Notes under the pieces: generated by a model
The model's database searches: none
Told to the model about the DNA's origin: nothing
What the model saw: the letters and a program-made list of their open reading frames with translations, nothing else
Part shown: one piece after another, positions 19,649 through 29,211 of the stretch
Layout of the letters: each line of letters begins with the position of its first letter
How positions within the stretch are numbered: the stretch's first letter is position 1
Translations under genes and position numbers: made by a program
From: Aliiglaciecola lipolytica E3
GTDB lineage: Bacteria; Pseudomonadota; Gammaproteobacteria; Enterobacterales; Alteromonadaceae
Direction: 5' to 3'
Assembly (NCBI RefSeq): GCF_000314975.1
Contig: NZ_BAEN01000076.1
Span: 248,001-312,000 of the forward strand
DNA length: 64,000 nt

Positions 19649-21823
19649 ATGCCTATTTATCAAGTTGCGCTGCCGTTACCGAAACGACAATTGTTCGATT
19701 ATTTGCATGAACAGCAAAACCTGCATCCCGGTTGTCGTGTACGCGTACCTTTTGGGCCAAGAGAATTGATTGGCGTTGTGATGTCAACCACGCAAAATTC
19801 TCCATTTATGTCCAAATTAAAACCCATTAGCCAAGTTATCGACGAACAGCCAATTATCGACTCAACCATGTTGTCTTTGTGTAACTGGTTAGCGGGTTAT
19901 TACCATCATCCGATTGGCGAAGTGCTGCACACTGTGATGCCAGTGGCACTGAGAAAAGGTGAATCTGATAAACCTAAGCCGATTGAAACATTACGTTTAA
20001 CGCAAACTGAACCTGATGTAATCCCAGAAGTGCTGGGGCGAGCAAAAAAACAACGAGAGCTATATGCCGAACTCTTAAACCATGCGCAAACGTTAAGTGT
20101 GGTTAAACAAAAATACACAGATGGTGTTATTAAAGGATTATTAGAAAAAAACCTTGCTACTATCGAATTAGTCGAAGATACGCGTATAGACGCAGACTTC
20201 CAATTCAATTCAAACGTCATTAAACCAAAACCAAATGTAGAACAAGCTTTGGCAATCACTGCCATCTCGCAAGCATTGAACAAGTACACCTGCTTTTTAT
20301 TGGAAGGGATTACTGGCAGTGGTAAAACCGAGGTCTATTTACAGAGTATCGAGGAAGTACTACGGAATCGTAAACAGGTGCTTATTCTAGTACCTGAAAT
20401 AGGTTTAACCCCGCAAACGGTTAAACGTTTTGAAAATCGTTTTGGCCTCGAAGTCGGTATTTTACATTCGAACTTAACTGACAACGAACGTTTATTGGTC
20501 TGGCAAAAAAGTCGTGCTGGTAAACTGTCGATTATTATTGGAACGCGCTCGTCTATTTTTACGCCTATGGTACGTCCCGGCATGATCATTGTTGATGAAG
20601 AACACGATGCTTCGTATAAACAACAAGATGGTCTGAAATATAGTGCCCGGGACTTAGCCGTTATACGTGCTAAAGAACATAATATTCCGCTATTATTAGG
20701 TTCTGCAACTCCGAGTCTGGAGTCATTAAATAACGCGCTTACCCATAAATACCAACTCCTGCAACTTAATCAACGAGCAGGCAACGCTGTGCAGGCCAAG
20801 CAGAGTGTACTGGATATAACCAATCAACCTTTACAAGCGGGGTTAGCCGCAGGCATGTTGACGCGCATTGAGCAGCATCTTAAGGCTGGCAATCAGGTTA
20901 TGTTATTTGTTAACCGCCGCGGATTTGCGCCAGCATTGCTGTGTCATCAATGTGGTCATGTTGAAGAATGCAAACGCTGCAATAAGCCCTTTACCGTACA
21001 CAAGTCACTGCAAAAGATTCAGTGCCACCATTGTGGCGCAGCAAGAGCTTTACCAAAACAATGCAAAGAGTGTGGTCATCATGAGCTGATCACTCAAGGG
21101 GTTGGCACTGAACAACTGTCGATGTTTTTACAAAGTCAATTTCCGCAATACAGCGCAGTTAGAATCGACAGTGATAGTGTGCGAGGCAAAGCCAAGCTAG
21201 ATAATTTACTGACTGAAATAAATGCCGGCGCTCACCAAATTTTAATAGGCACGCAAATCCTGTCAAAAGGTCATCATTTTCCTAATGTCACTTTGGTAGT
21301 GATTTTAGACGCAGACGGGGCATTGTTCAGTGCAGATTTTCGGGCTTCAGAACATTTGGCGCAGTTAATAACCCAACTTTCGGGGCGCGCTGGCCGAGCT
21401 CAAAAGCTAGGTGAAATGTGGCTGCAAACTCACCAACCGGGACATCCATTATTGCAGGACCTTATCAACAATGGTTATGGGCATTTTGCTCGATTTGCGT
21501 TGAGCGAGAGAAAGTTAGCCAGTTTACCGCCGTTTAGTTTTCATGCTTTGTTTAGAACTGAGTCGTTACAAGCACAAGATGGCTTTGAGTTTTTGTCGCA
21601 TGTTTCGCAAATGTTGCAACACCCTCAGATTCGTATTGTTGGACCGATTCCCGCCATAATGGAAAAACGTCAGGGAAAATACAGAATGCAATTGTTGTTA
21701 CAAAGCCATAGTCGCGCCATTTTAAATCAAGTGATAGGTCACTTTTCGACGGATATAGAAGCGCTTCCAATTGCTAGGAAAGTACGCTGGTCTATTGACA
21801 TCGATCCGCAGGATTTCATCTAA
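19649..21823 (+). CDS. priA: Primosomal protein N' (PriA), replication-restart helicase
   Basis: 3'-5' superfamily 2 helicase that reloads the replisome at collapsed forks. Of 724 residues, the first 100 form the 3'-DNA-binding domain (PLPKRQLFDY, GCRVRVPFG.RE.IGVV). The helicase core follows, with Walker A GITGSGKTEVYLQ near residue 222, DEEHD near 315, GSATPSLES, then the cysteine-rich insertion with paired CxxC motifs (CHQCGHVEECKRC and CHHCGAA..LP..CKECG) that binds zinc, and LIGTQILSKGHHFPNVTLV, LSGRAGRA at the end. Length is normal. In enterobacteria cytR follows; here ftsN follows directly. Confidence 0.97.
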   Translation: MPIYQVALPLPKRQLFDYLHEQQNLHPGCRVRVPFGPRELIGVVMSTTQNSPFMSKLKPISQVIDEQPIIDSTMLSLCNWLAGYYHHPIGEVLHTVMPVALRKGESDKPKPIETLRLTQTEPDVIPEVLGRAKKQRELYAELLNHAQTLSVVKQKYTDGVIKGLLEKNLATIELVEDTRIDADFQFNSNVIKPKPNVEQALAITAISQALNKYTCFLLEGITGSGKTEVYLQSIEEVLRNRKQVLILVPEIGLTPQTVKRFENRFGLEVGILHSNLTDNERLLVWQKSRAGKLSIIIGTRSSIFTPMVRPGMIIVDEEHDASYKQQDGLKYSARDLAVIRAKEHNIPLLLGSATPSLESLNNALTHKYQLLQLNQRAGNAVQAKQSVLDITNQPLQAGLAAGMLTRIEQHLKAGNQVMLFVNRRGFAPALLCHQCGHVEECKRCNKPFTVHKSLQKIQCHHCGAARALPKQCKECGHHELITQGVGTEQLSMFLQSQFPQYSAVRIDSDSVRGKAKLDNLLTEINAGAHQILIGTQILSKGHHFPNVTLVVILDADGALFSADFRASEHLAQLITQLSGRAGRAQKLGEMWLQTHQPGHPLLQDLINNGYGHFARFALSERKLASLPPFSFHALFRTESLQAQDGFEFLSHVSQMLQHPQIRIVGPIPAIMEKRQGKYRMQLLLQSHSRAILNQVIGHFSTDIEALPIARKVRWSIDIDPQDFI

Positions 21824-22010
21824 ATGTTTAGGTAGTTTATTGTTGGTTTTATCGGGCTGTTCACGATACTATTTACGCCTAGTTCATAGAAATCGGCTTT
21901 TAACTTTAATAAATTATTGTCTTTTAAGAAAACGCTACCACTTAATGCTTAGTTGATTACCTTTAAAAATATAGTCTGTCTTTTCAAACCTCAAAATAAA
22001 AATAATAATT

Positions 22011-22586
22011 ATGGCACATAAAGATTTTGTAAAACGCGGTCAAGCACCTAAAAAGAAGCAAACTAAAAAAGACACGACACCTAAACCGCCCTGGCTGGCA
22101 TTGGTTATCATATTGCTTTTAGTAGGCGGATTTGCTTACTTTTTGTGGGCTATTAGTCATCCATCAACTTCCGCAGACGAAGAACTCGAAGCGCAACAAA
22201 CTGAACAACCCAACAAAACGCAGAAAGACCAAGTGCAGTCGACTAAGCAAGATTCTTTGCCCGAGATGCCAGAAGAGGAATACATCTATCCTGAAGAGCT
22301 TGAACATGGCAGTGTAGAGATCGACCGCAAAGAGCAGGAAAAATCAGAGCGGCCTTATTTAATGCAATGTGGTTCATTTAGACAAAAGCAACAAGCAGAA
22401 AAAATGCGTGCTCAGTTAGCCCTACAGGGACTGGAATCTTTGGTAAAAGCAAGTGACGGTAAAAATGGACTTTGGTATCGAGTCATACTTGGGCCATATG
22501 ACTATAAACGCGATGCTGAAACAGATCGTCATGTGATTCAACGAATCGGCATTGGCTCTTGTCAAATTTGGTATTGGGATCTTTGA
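22011..22586 (+). CDS. ftsN: Cell-division protein FtsN (short form)
   Basis: Late divisome protein that triggers septal peptidoglycan synthesis. The 191-residue protein begins MAHKDFVKRG, close to E. coli FtsN (which also has a basic cytoplasmic tail), has one membrane helix (about residues 29-48) and ends in a SPOR domain (about 112-190: YLMQCGSFRQKQQAEKMRAQL, then WYRVILGPY). It lies between priA and hslV as in E. coli. It is much shorter than the 319-residue E. coli protein; the Q-rich periplasmic linker is reduced to about 60 acidic residues. The essential short periplasmic helix region next to the membrane is not obvious by eye. Confidence 0.9.
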   Translation: MAHKDFVKRGQAPKKKQTKKDTTPKPPWLALVIILLLVGGFAYFLWAISHPSTSADEELEAQQTEQPNKTQKDQVQSTKQDSLPEMPEEEYIYPEELEHGSVEIDRKEQEKSERPYLMQCGSFRQKQQAEKMRAQLALQGLESLVKASDGKNGLWYRVILGPYDYKRDAETDRHVIQRIGIGSCQIWYWDL

Positions 22587-22711
22587 TTTCTGATGTAATG
22601 GGTCCCATTGCCCTTAGTCTCTTAAAACGTTGAATCTTACATATTGATTCAACAAATTTGGGCAGACTTATATTTAAATATGCGCAATTTTAGGTTACTT
22701 GTTCTTCAATC

Positions 22712-22739
22712 CTTGAAATTTCCTTCCCGCTCCCCACAT
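22712..22739 (+). promoter_or_regulatory. Sigma-32 heat-shock promoter of hslVU
   Basis: CTTGAAA (22712-22718), a 13-bp spacer and CCCCACAT (22732-22739). This matches the sigma-32 consensus CTTGAAA-N(11-16)-CCCCATNT at nearly every position. The predicted start is about 60 bases before the hslV GTG. This places hslVU under RpoH, whose gene is in the same window. Confidence 0.88.
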
Positions 22740-22806
22740 ATACTCCATTGAATCGTCACCCGTTGTATTATCGGGTTGACATAGTTGAGCTAAACAAGGA
22801 GCAGAC

Positions 22807-23331
22807 GTGACTACCATAGTATCCGTACGCCGTAATAATCAAGTGGTCATCGCCGGAGATGGACAGGTTTCATTAGGTAATACCGTGATGAAAGGCAATG
22901 CGCGAAAAGTGCGCAGATTGTATAACGATAAAGTTATCGCTGGCTTTGCTGGTGGAACAGCCGATGCTTTCACGTTATTTGAACGTTTTGAAAGTAAGTT
23001 GGAAATGCATCAAGGGCACTTAACCAAAGCCGCGGTTGAGTTAGCTAAAGATTGGCGAACAGATCGAATGTTACGCAAGCTAGAGGCGCTGCTTGCTGTA
23101 GCAGATCATACTGCATCTTTTATTATTACCGGTAACGGTGACGTCGTTCAGCCAGAACAAGATCTGATTGCTATTGGCTCGGGTGGCCCATACGCTCAAG
23201 CTGCGGCCACGGCGCTTTTGGCTAACACCGAACTTAGCGCGAAAGAAATTGCTGAAAAAAGTCTGACGATTGCTGGTGATATTTGTGTCTTTACCAATCA
23301 CAGTCAAACAGTGGAAACACTAGATTATTAA
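22807..23331 (+). CDS. hslV: ATP-dependent protease subunit HslV (ClpQ)
   Basis: Threonine peptidase that forms the double-hexamer core of the HslVU protease, degrading heat-shock regulators and misfolded proteins in the cytoplasm. The GTG start at 22807 follows AAGGAG. After removal of Met the catalytic Thr is N-terminal ([25 protein letters not shown] split across the start). The Lys in GNARKVRRL and the [17 protein letters not shown] segment are intact, and the length of 174 residues is normal. It is the first gene of an hslV-hslU operon with 51 bases between the genes. Confidence 0.98.
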   Translation: MTTIVSVRRNNQVVIAGDGQVSLGNTVMKGNARKVRRLYNDKVIAGFAGGTADAFTLFERFESKLEMHQGHLTKAAVELAKDWRTDRMLRKLEALLAVADHTASFIITGNGDVVQPEQDLIAIGSGGPYAQAAATALLANTELSAKEIAEKSLTIAGDICVFTNHSQTVETLDY

Positions 23332-23382
23332 TCAAAAACACTAAGATGATATTTTAGTGCTGCACATTATAAAGGTTTTTTT

Positions 23383-24711
23383 ATGTCAGAAATGACTCCT
23401 AGAGAAATTGTTCATGAACTTGACCGTCACATAATTGGTCAACAGGATGCCAAACGAGCTGTGTCAATTGCCCTACGTAATCGTTGGCGTCGAATGCAGT
23501 TAACACCTGAGTTGCGTCAAGAAGTCACCCCAAAGAATATTTTAATGATTGGTCCAACAGGGGTAGGAAAAACAGAAATTGCCCGTCGGTTAGCTAAACT
23601 CGCCAATGCACCTTTTATTAAAGTTGAAGCGACAAAGTTCACTGAAGTGGGTTATGTTGGTAAAGAAGTAGAGAGCATCATTCGTGATCTTGCAGATATC
23701 TCTATTAAAATGACCAAAGAACAAGAAACTGCAAAGGTGAAATATCGAGCTGAAGAAGCGGCAGAAGATAGAATATTAGATGCGCTTTTACCGCCTCCTG
23801 AGAATGCCTGGGGTGAAAAAGAAGCCGTAGAAGATAAAGGCACACGGCAAGCCTTTCGTAAGAAGTTACGTGAAGGCCAGCTAGATGATAAAGAAATTGA
23901 AATTGATGTTGCCCTTCCTCAGGTTGGCGTAGAAATCATGGCTCCTCCTGGTATGGAAGAGATGACCAACCAACTTCAAGGTATGTTTCAAAACTTATCA
24001 GGCTCGCAAAAAAAGAAAAAGAAGCTAAAGATAAAAGACGCCTTTAAGTTACTAGTTGAAGAAGAAGCTTCTCGTCTAGTGAATCAGGAAGAGTTGAAGG
24101 AAAAAGCGCTCTTCAATGTAGAACAAAATGGCATTGTCTTCATTGACGAAATTGACAAGATTTGCAAACGCGAAGGAACTGGCAGTGCAGACGTTTCTCG
24201 CGAAGGCGTTCAACGCGACTTATTGCCGCTAGTGGAAGGTTCGACTGTTTCTACAAAACATGGCATGGTCAAAACTGACCACATATTATTTGTTGCATCT
24301 GGCGCATTTCAGATGAGCAAACCTTCTGATTTAATTCCAGAGTTGCAAGGTCGTCTGCCGATTCGAGTTGAACTTTCAGCCTTAAGCGTCGAAGATTTTG
24401 TACGCATACTTACAGAGCCAAATGCTTCTCTTACGGAACAATATATTGCGCTGCTTGGTACAGAGGGTGTCAGTGTGAGTTTTACCGAAGACGGAATTAG
24501 GCGTATAGCTGAAGCAGCTTGGCAAGTAAATGAACGCACAGAAAACATTGGTGCTCGACGTTTGCATACGGTAATGGAAAGGCTAATGGAAGATATTTCC
24601 TATGATGCCTCTGAAATGCAGGATGAATCCATTTTAGTTGACGCTAAATATGTTAATGATCATTTAGAGAAGTTTGTTGATAACGAGGATTTGAGTCGTT
24701 TTATTTTATAA
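23383..24711 (+). CDS. hslU: ATPase subunit HslU (ClpY) of the HslVU protease
   Basis: AAA+ unfoldase that feeds substrates to HslV. The 442-residue protein carries the N-domain [21 protein letters not shown], Walker [14 protein letters not shown] near residue 60, the pore motif GYVG near 91, the variable I-domain (about 110-245, with a lysine-rich GSQKKKKK stretch), Walker [10 protein letters not shown] near 255, sensor and arginine finger in [12 protein letters not shown], and the C-terminal SRFIL that docks into HslV. A rho-independent terminator follows. Confidence 0.98.
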   Translation: MSEMTPREIVHELDRHIIGQQDAKRAVSIALRNRWRRMQLTPELRQEVTPKNILMIGPTGVGKTEIARRLAKLANAPFIKVEATKFTEVGYVGKEVESIIRDLADISIKMTKEQETAKVKYRAEEAAEDRILDALLPPPENAWGEKEAVEDKGTRQAFRKKLREGQLDDKEIEIDVALPQVGVEIMAPPGMEEMTNQLQGMFQNLSGSQKKKKKLKIKDAFKLLVEEEASRLVNQEELKEKALFNVEQNGIVFIDEIDKICKREGTGSADVSREGVQRDLLPLVEGSTVSTKHGMVKTDHILFVASGAFQMSKPSDLIPELQGRLPIRVELSALSVEDFVRILTEPNASLTEQYIALLGTEGVSVSFTEDGIRRIAEAAWQVNERTENIGARRLHTVMERLMEDISYDASEMQDESILVDAKYVNDHLEKFVDNEDLSRFIL

Positions 24712-24734
24712 CTTCATACTTAACAGATAACCTG

Positions 24735-24764
24735 AAAAACGCATTTTTAAATGCGTTTTTTTTT
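24735..24764 (+). terminator. Rho-independent terminator after hslU
   Basis: Stem AAAAACGCAT / ATGCGTTTTT (24735-24744 and 24751-24760), six-base loop and a continued run of T to 24764. Confidence 0.92.
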
Positions 24765-24909
24765 GGTTTATTTATCATTTTTTAAACTTTCTGTAAGTGT
24801 TTGTAAACCGGTTTACCCTACTAAAGTATAACCAATTTTACCTATTGCTGATCTAAAAAAATTGCTAAATTAGGTCAAGATTAAAATTGCTACAGGCTAG
24901 ATTAATAGG

Positions 24910-25308
24910 ATGTCTTTACACGTTTTAGATTTTGCTAAAATTATTATTCTTTCAGAAGACATAGCGGAAGTGATTGTGAATGAAGGGGTTGCAATGGATG
25001 GGCAAATCGCCGAGGAATTAGAGACATTTTTAATTCTACATTTATCAGCGCCGTTTTCAGTTTTAGTTAATAAAGTGAATTCATATACTTATAAATTTTG
25101 TGCGCAATTAAAACTGGCAAATATGCAGAATTTACATGCGATTGCTGTGGTTACTTACGATAATATTTCAAAGATTCGAACTGAGGTATTAAGAGATACC
25201 ACTCCGGCCAATAAAGTTTGGAATTTACAATTATTTTCCACCCGCGAATTGGCTATAGAATGGCTTGAAGTAGAACAAGAGAAAACGCGGTATGACGATT
25301 TAGGTTGA
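24910..25308 (+). CDS. Small SpoIIAA/STAS-like protein, function unknown
   Basis: A 132-residue soluble protein. Its pattern (an early I-V-N-E-G-V strand, L..PFSVLVNKVNSY in the middle, a VVTY strand and AIEWLE near the end) resembles the STAS/SEC14-like small proteins common in marine bacteria, which have alternating strands and helices ending in a W-L helix. This is a resemblance by eye, not a proven match. It stands alone on the plus strand, converging on the CHAT gene with 40 bases between stops. No phosphorylatable serine motif as in SpoIIAA is evident. It may be unrelated to the neighbouring operon. Confidence 0.55.
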   Translation: MSLHVLDFAKIIILSEDIAEVIVNEGVAMDGQIAEELETFLILHLSAPFSVLVNKVNSYTYKFCAQLKLANMQNLHAIAVVTYDNISKIRTEVLRDTTPANKVWNLQLFSTRELAIEWLEVEQEKTRYDDLG

Positions 25309-25348
25309 GTAAGATAACTCTCGTCATTGAACCTCTCGTTTTTTACTG

Positions 25349-28300
25349 TTATCTATTGTTAGCTATTTCTTGACTAAAAATTTGACTGTCTACTTGATTC
25401 GTTGAAGTCAATACAAAACCAGCCCAATACTTTGGATGGCGATACTTTCCACCTCGATGAAAATCATGCTGAGTTATCTGCAATGCTCTTGGTGCATCAC
25501 CGTCGGTTTCCAACAAATTGACATAAAACTTCTTTACAAATACTGATGTGGGCCGGTCTTGAATGGGCCAAATTGTGCCAACGACAGATTTCGCACCTTG
25601 GGCAAGAAATCCGCGTGTAATGCTGCGCATACCTGAACCCTTATAATTTTTCCCAACCATAGTTTCACATCCGCTAACAAATACTAAGTCAGAAGATACT
25701 GGTTTACTCAATAGTTGGTTTAGACTCAGGAAACCTGGCGTGATATGACCATTTTCTTTTGCTCCCGCAGTCAATACACCAACAATATCAGGTAACTGTT
25801 GGTCAAAATAACCATGCGTTCCAATATGCAATATTTTAGAGTTACGTACCTTATCAGACATCAAAAATTGGCTAGTGGCATTTTCAGAAATACCTCGGTT
25901 TATTTGTTGTTCAGAAAATAATCCCGCCATAAATTCAGCTTCTTCAAGTGTGCCTGGTAAGGATGAAACACCAAATAACGTCTTAAATTCGGAACCGTTT
26001 GGACTGCCAGTTTTGGAGTTTTGTTGAATCGTGAAATCAGGGTTAGCGAAAATAGACACTTCAAAGTTTTCACTTTTCGTACGAACAATATCTTCCAAAT
26101 AAGAAGAAGCTGAAGTGATAAAAATCGATTGTACGCTTTCAACTAAAGGCTTGTAGCGACGTTCATCTGTTGCTGTATTCCACATTGAAAATGGCATTTT
26201 ATGCAGACTTTCATCTGGGATAATCAAAATCTTATCAATACCTTGGCGTCTAATCATTTCAACTGGCAATAATGGGATATGTCGAAATTTTGAAGTGAGC
26301 CATGGTTTGTTCGAGGCTGCTGTACCATCTACGTAATTATTCACCATTTCCTTAAGTTCTGTGACTCTTGCTATTTTTCGAACTTCTTGATGGTTTCGAG
26401 TAATATTTAACGAATACATAATCTCACCGTCAGAAAAAAAGCGGACTAACATCTGCTCTGCAGGTAATAATTTTTGAAATTCAAATAAGTTAATATTAGG
26501 CAACACGAGTGAATCGTTTTGGTGCTTTAAGACTTGTGCCAAATAATCGTCTCTTGCTTCATAAAGTCGAGATTTTTCATTGTCTGTTTCAGACATCAAG
26601 ATGATTTTTTCTTCGGCTAACCAGATATCATAAAGGCGTTTAATTTGTTCCGCATTTTCACTAGTTGTGTCATTAATGGAAAATAGATTTTTTTCAAAAC
26701 GCGGATCAACTGAATAATATTTTTCTAAAACTTCAAACAGTTTTGCATAGTCACCTTGAGATGTTTGTAATCGACTTTCATCTAACAAAGATACAATGTA
26801 TGTATTGATAAAGCTGAACCTTGCCGCATTCCAAGCCTGCGGATTTGCAACCGATGTGCGACTTTTTTCGATTAACGACATCGCTTTATCCGCAAAAATA
26901 TTGACCCATTTATAGGCTTTTTGTTGATGGCTTATTTGTACAAGTAAAGTAAATACTTCAATTTGTTTGATGGGTAATGCGGTATTTTCAAGCTGAGTGA
27001 TATGTTCATCAAAAAAACTGGTATAGCCTAATAAGCTGGCGAGCTTATCTAATTCGTCTTTATCGTATTTTTCACCTAAGTAAAGGATGTTAATTTTTTG
27101 CTCTAGGATTTTTGCATCGATTTGAGTGGAGTAAAGTGTGCGGGGATCGTTTAGCACGTTCTCTAAGTGTACTTTTGCCTGATCGAATTGGTTTTGTTTT
27201 ATAGCTGTTTTAGCAAGTTCGACTTGCAATACAATCTGGTAATAATCGTTTTTATCCCGCAACAAATGAGCAGCGCATTGGAGCCAAAGTTCAGCCTCTG
27301 ACAGTTGCTCTTCTTCTCGGCTGGTCGCGCCTATCATCACCGCAGCCCTTGCAATCATTAGATTTCCATTATTGGTATCTAAACAGTTTTCTAATTTCCA
27401 AGCCTGATTAGGAGTTTCGGTTTGCATTTCTGAAATTGTTTTATTGAAGTAGCGAGAGCCCGTATCAAATTCACCTGTTTGATAAAATAAGAATCCCTTA
27501 CTAAATAATAGTGAAGCAATTTTCAGGCTGTCGGTTTGACTGTCTAAGTTCAAACCTTGATTCAAGTAATTATGCGCTTGGGCAAAAGCCCCTTGCCGAT
27601 AGGAAGACAAAAATGCATTGCTATATAGTTCTGGCATCAAAAAAGCGAATTCAGGCGCTTGTTTAGCTTTAGAAATCGCGCTTTCCGCTGTTTCTAGTGC
27701 TAAGTCATGCCTTTCTCTAAAGTTATAATAAAACCATAGGTGATGAAGTATGTCTGCGGTTAACCATTTTGGTGAATCCGACAAACTTTCTAGTATTTCT
27801 TGGTAAATATATTTGGCATATTTATCGAGGTCCAATTCTGTTTGCTGAGGAGATTGCAACTCAGTGAAAATCAAACCACATTGCTGTAAAAACTGATTTT
27901 GGGTCAGGTTACTTGAAGGCTCACTATTAAGTTTTCCGTGATGTTTTGAAAATACATAAAGAGTGGCAGCAAGTTGAGCGGCGTAGCTTACTTTCAAAGA
28001 GGTATCAAGGTGTTTAGAGGGTTCGAATAACGAGGTAAGCGAATGGCATTGGCTAACAATATCGTTTGCACTAAATTGATTTAAACGGATACTCGCCAGA
28101 AAACTTAGTGACCAATGCTTGTGCTCTTTTGATATTTGTTTTAGACGACGCAGAGACCACTGTGAAAAGTCTGATTGCAGATTTTTATGAGTTAAATTTG
28201 TTAAAATTGCATTATGTGATATGGATGGTTTTACACTTAAGTTTGCTAATGTTTTACTAGCGGTTAGATATGCTTGGTTTTCAGCTTCATTAAGCTCAGT

Positions 28301-28594
28301 TAGATTAATTTGTGGGGCGAAATTATCGTAATTTACCACAACCTTTACATTGTTTTGCAGTTGATTGAACTGCAAAACCTCAAAATACTCATCGCCCTCC
28401 TTGTTATTGATCGTTTTCTCAAGTAGCAATTGTTCATTTACGATTACTTTAAAATGCAATTGTTGTTCTGCTTCACTTATTTTTAAGAGTGCAGTTTGTG
28501 CATTCAATAAATAAACTACGTCAGCAGATTCCGTCCCTCGACAACTAAAAGTTACACTAAGAAACATCAATAAAAAGGGAAAAATACGAAACAT
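25349..28594 (-). CDS. Exported TPR-CHAT domain protein (caspase-like protease)
   Basis: A 1081-residue protein in three parts. An N-terminal hydrophobic stretch (MFRIFPFLLMFLSVTFS) looks like a signal peptide; the following Cys has no proper lipobox. About residues 100-680 are helical repeats of tetratricopeptide character (for example SNAFLSSYRQGAFAQAHNYL, KGFLFYQTGEFDTGSRYF). The C-terminal 320 residues are a CHAT domain, the caspase-related peptidase fold, with the catalytic pair His927 (in IGTHGYF) and Cys976 (in FVSGCET), and the QGAKSVVGTIWPI.D segment. Start: ATG at 28594; a TTG at 28603 is possible. It is the last gene of the sigma/anti-sigma/peroxidase cluster. Substrate unknown. 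Confidence 0.9.
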   Translation of the reverse strand: MFRIFPFLLMFLSVTFSCRGTESADVVYLLNAQTALLKISEAEQQLHFKVIVNEQLLLEKTINNKEGDEYFEVLQFNQLQNNVKVVVNYDNFAPQINLTELNEAENQAYLTASKTLANLSVKPSISHNAILTNLTHKNLQSDFSQWSLRRLKQISKEHKHWSLSFLASIRLNQFSANDIVSQCHSLTSLFEPSKHLDTSLKVSYAAQLAATLYVFSKHHGKLNSEPSSNLTQNQFLQQCGLIFTELQSPQQTELDLDKYAKYIYQEILESLSDSPKWLTADILHHLWFYYNFRERHDLALETAESAISKAKQAPEFAFLMPELYSNAFLSSYRQGAFAQAHNYLNQGLNLDSQTDSLKIASLLFSKGFLFYQTGEFDTGSRYFNKTISEMQTETPNQAWKLENCLDTNNGNLMIARAAVMIGATSREEEQLSEAELWLQCAAHLLRDKNDYYQIVLQVELAKTAIKQNQFDQAKVHLENVLNDPRTLYSTQIDAKILEQKINILYLGEKYDKDELDKLASLLGYTSFFDEHITQLENTALPIKQIEVFTLLVQISHQQKAYKWVNIFADKAMSLIEKSRTSVANPQAWNAARFSFINTYIVSLLDESRLQTSQGDYAKLFEVLEKYYSVDPRFEKNLFSINDTTSENAEQIKRLYDIWLAEEKIILMSETDNEKSRLYEARDDYLAQVLKHQNDSLVLPNINLFEFQKLLPAEQMLVRFFSDGEIMYSLNITRNHQEVRKIARVTELKEMVNNYVDGTAASNKPWLTSKFRHIPLLPVEMIRRQGIDKILIIPDESLHKMPFSMWNTATDERRYKPLVESVQSIFITSASSYLEDIVRTKSENFEVSIFANPDFTIQQNSKTGSPNGSEFKTLFGVSSLPGTLEEAEFMAGLFSEQQINRGISENATSQFLMSDKVRNSKILHIGTHGYFDQQLPDIVGVLTAGAKENGHITPGFLSLNQLLSKPVSSDLVFVSGCETMVGKNYKGSGMRSITRGFLAQGAKSVVGTIWPIQDRPTSVFVKKFYVNLLETDGDAPRALQITQHDFHRGGKYRHPKYWAGFVLTSTNQVDSQIFSQEIANNR

Positions 28595-28722
28595 TTTGGG
28601 CAAAGCGAATCTTAAATAAATATGGATTACGGGGATTGTAACCCATATAACTGTTGTTCGGGATAAGAAACTTTACCTCAGTGTCGCTGAGCTGCAGCGG
28701 CACTTTAAAAACCTAGGAGTGT

Positions 28723-29202
28723 TCAATCTAGAAGGTAGACGATCCAACTATGTTTTGATATTGCTTTATTGCCATATTTATCTTGCCAAGTGACTTCACC
28801 AACTATTTCACTTTCAGGGTTATCATCCTTAGGTAAATGATTGGTCCATTCAATAATGTGCCAGCCTTCTAGATCATCAAACAAGATGGTCGACACGCCG
28901 TCGTTGATATTCACCAACTGAGTTTTGTCTTCGTTAAGTACAAAAACCGTATTATCGGATGCTAATCTAAATAACTCAGGCCATTCATCTGCACTTGATC
29001 CGTCTTGGTTTACCGCAAACTCTTGGACATAAAGTAAATCGCCTAATCTTTTTTTAGTGACTTCAATGAAATACTCGTGTCCTGGTACAAAAAACCAAGG
29101 ACTTATTTGTGAGATCATTTCTTCCTGAGTTTTATTACCACTCGAATCACTGGTAGCCTCGATGCCTAATGGATTGATTTTTCTTATTATTTGTTCTGTC
29201 AC
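28723..29202 (-). CDS. Unrecognised 159-aa protein in the peroxidase/CHAT operon
   Basis: I do not recognise it. It is a soluble, acidic protein with many tryptophans (SPWFFVPGHEYFIEV, LEGWHIIEWTNHLP, SKHSWIVYLLD) and predicted beta strands, without signal peptide or membrane helix. The GTG start at 29202 follows AAGGA, and the gene begins nine bases after the peroxidase stop, so it is almost certainly translated with it. A possible role as an accessory or immunity-like partner of the peroxidase is pure inference from position. About 130 bases separate it from the CHAT gene. Confidence 0.75.
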   Translation of the reverse strand: MTEQIIRKINPLGIEATSDSSGNKTQEEMISQISPWFFVPGHEYFIEVTKKRLGDLLYVQEFAVNQDGSSADEWPELFRLASDNTVFVLNEDKTQLVNINDGVSTILFDDLEGWHIIEWTNHLPKDDNPESEIVGEVTWQDKYGNKAISKHSWIVYLLD

Positions 29203-29211
29203 CTGGGTTCC

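Noticed and set aside
21771-21956. Plus-strand 61-codon frame with a lipoprotein-like LLLVLSGC stretch after priA
   Set aside because: It starts inside priA in another frame, has no ribosome-binding site, and the rest of its composition is unlike a lipoprotein.
24910-25308. Inclusion of the STAS-like gene in the CHAT/peroxidase system
   Set aside because: It is on the opposite strand, convergent, and nothing in its sequence links it to the operon, so I keep it apart.
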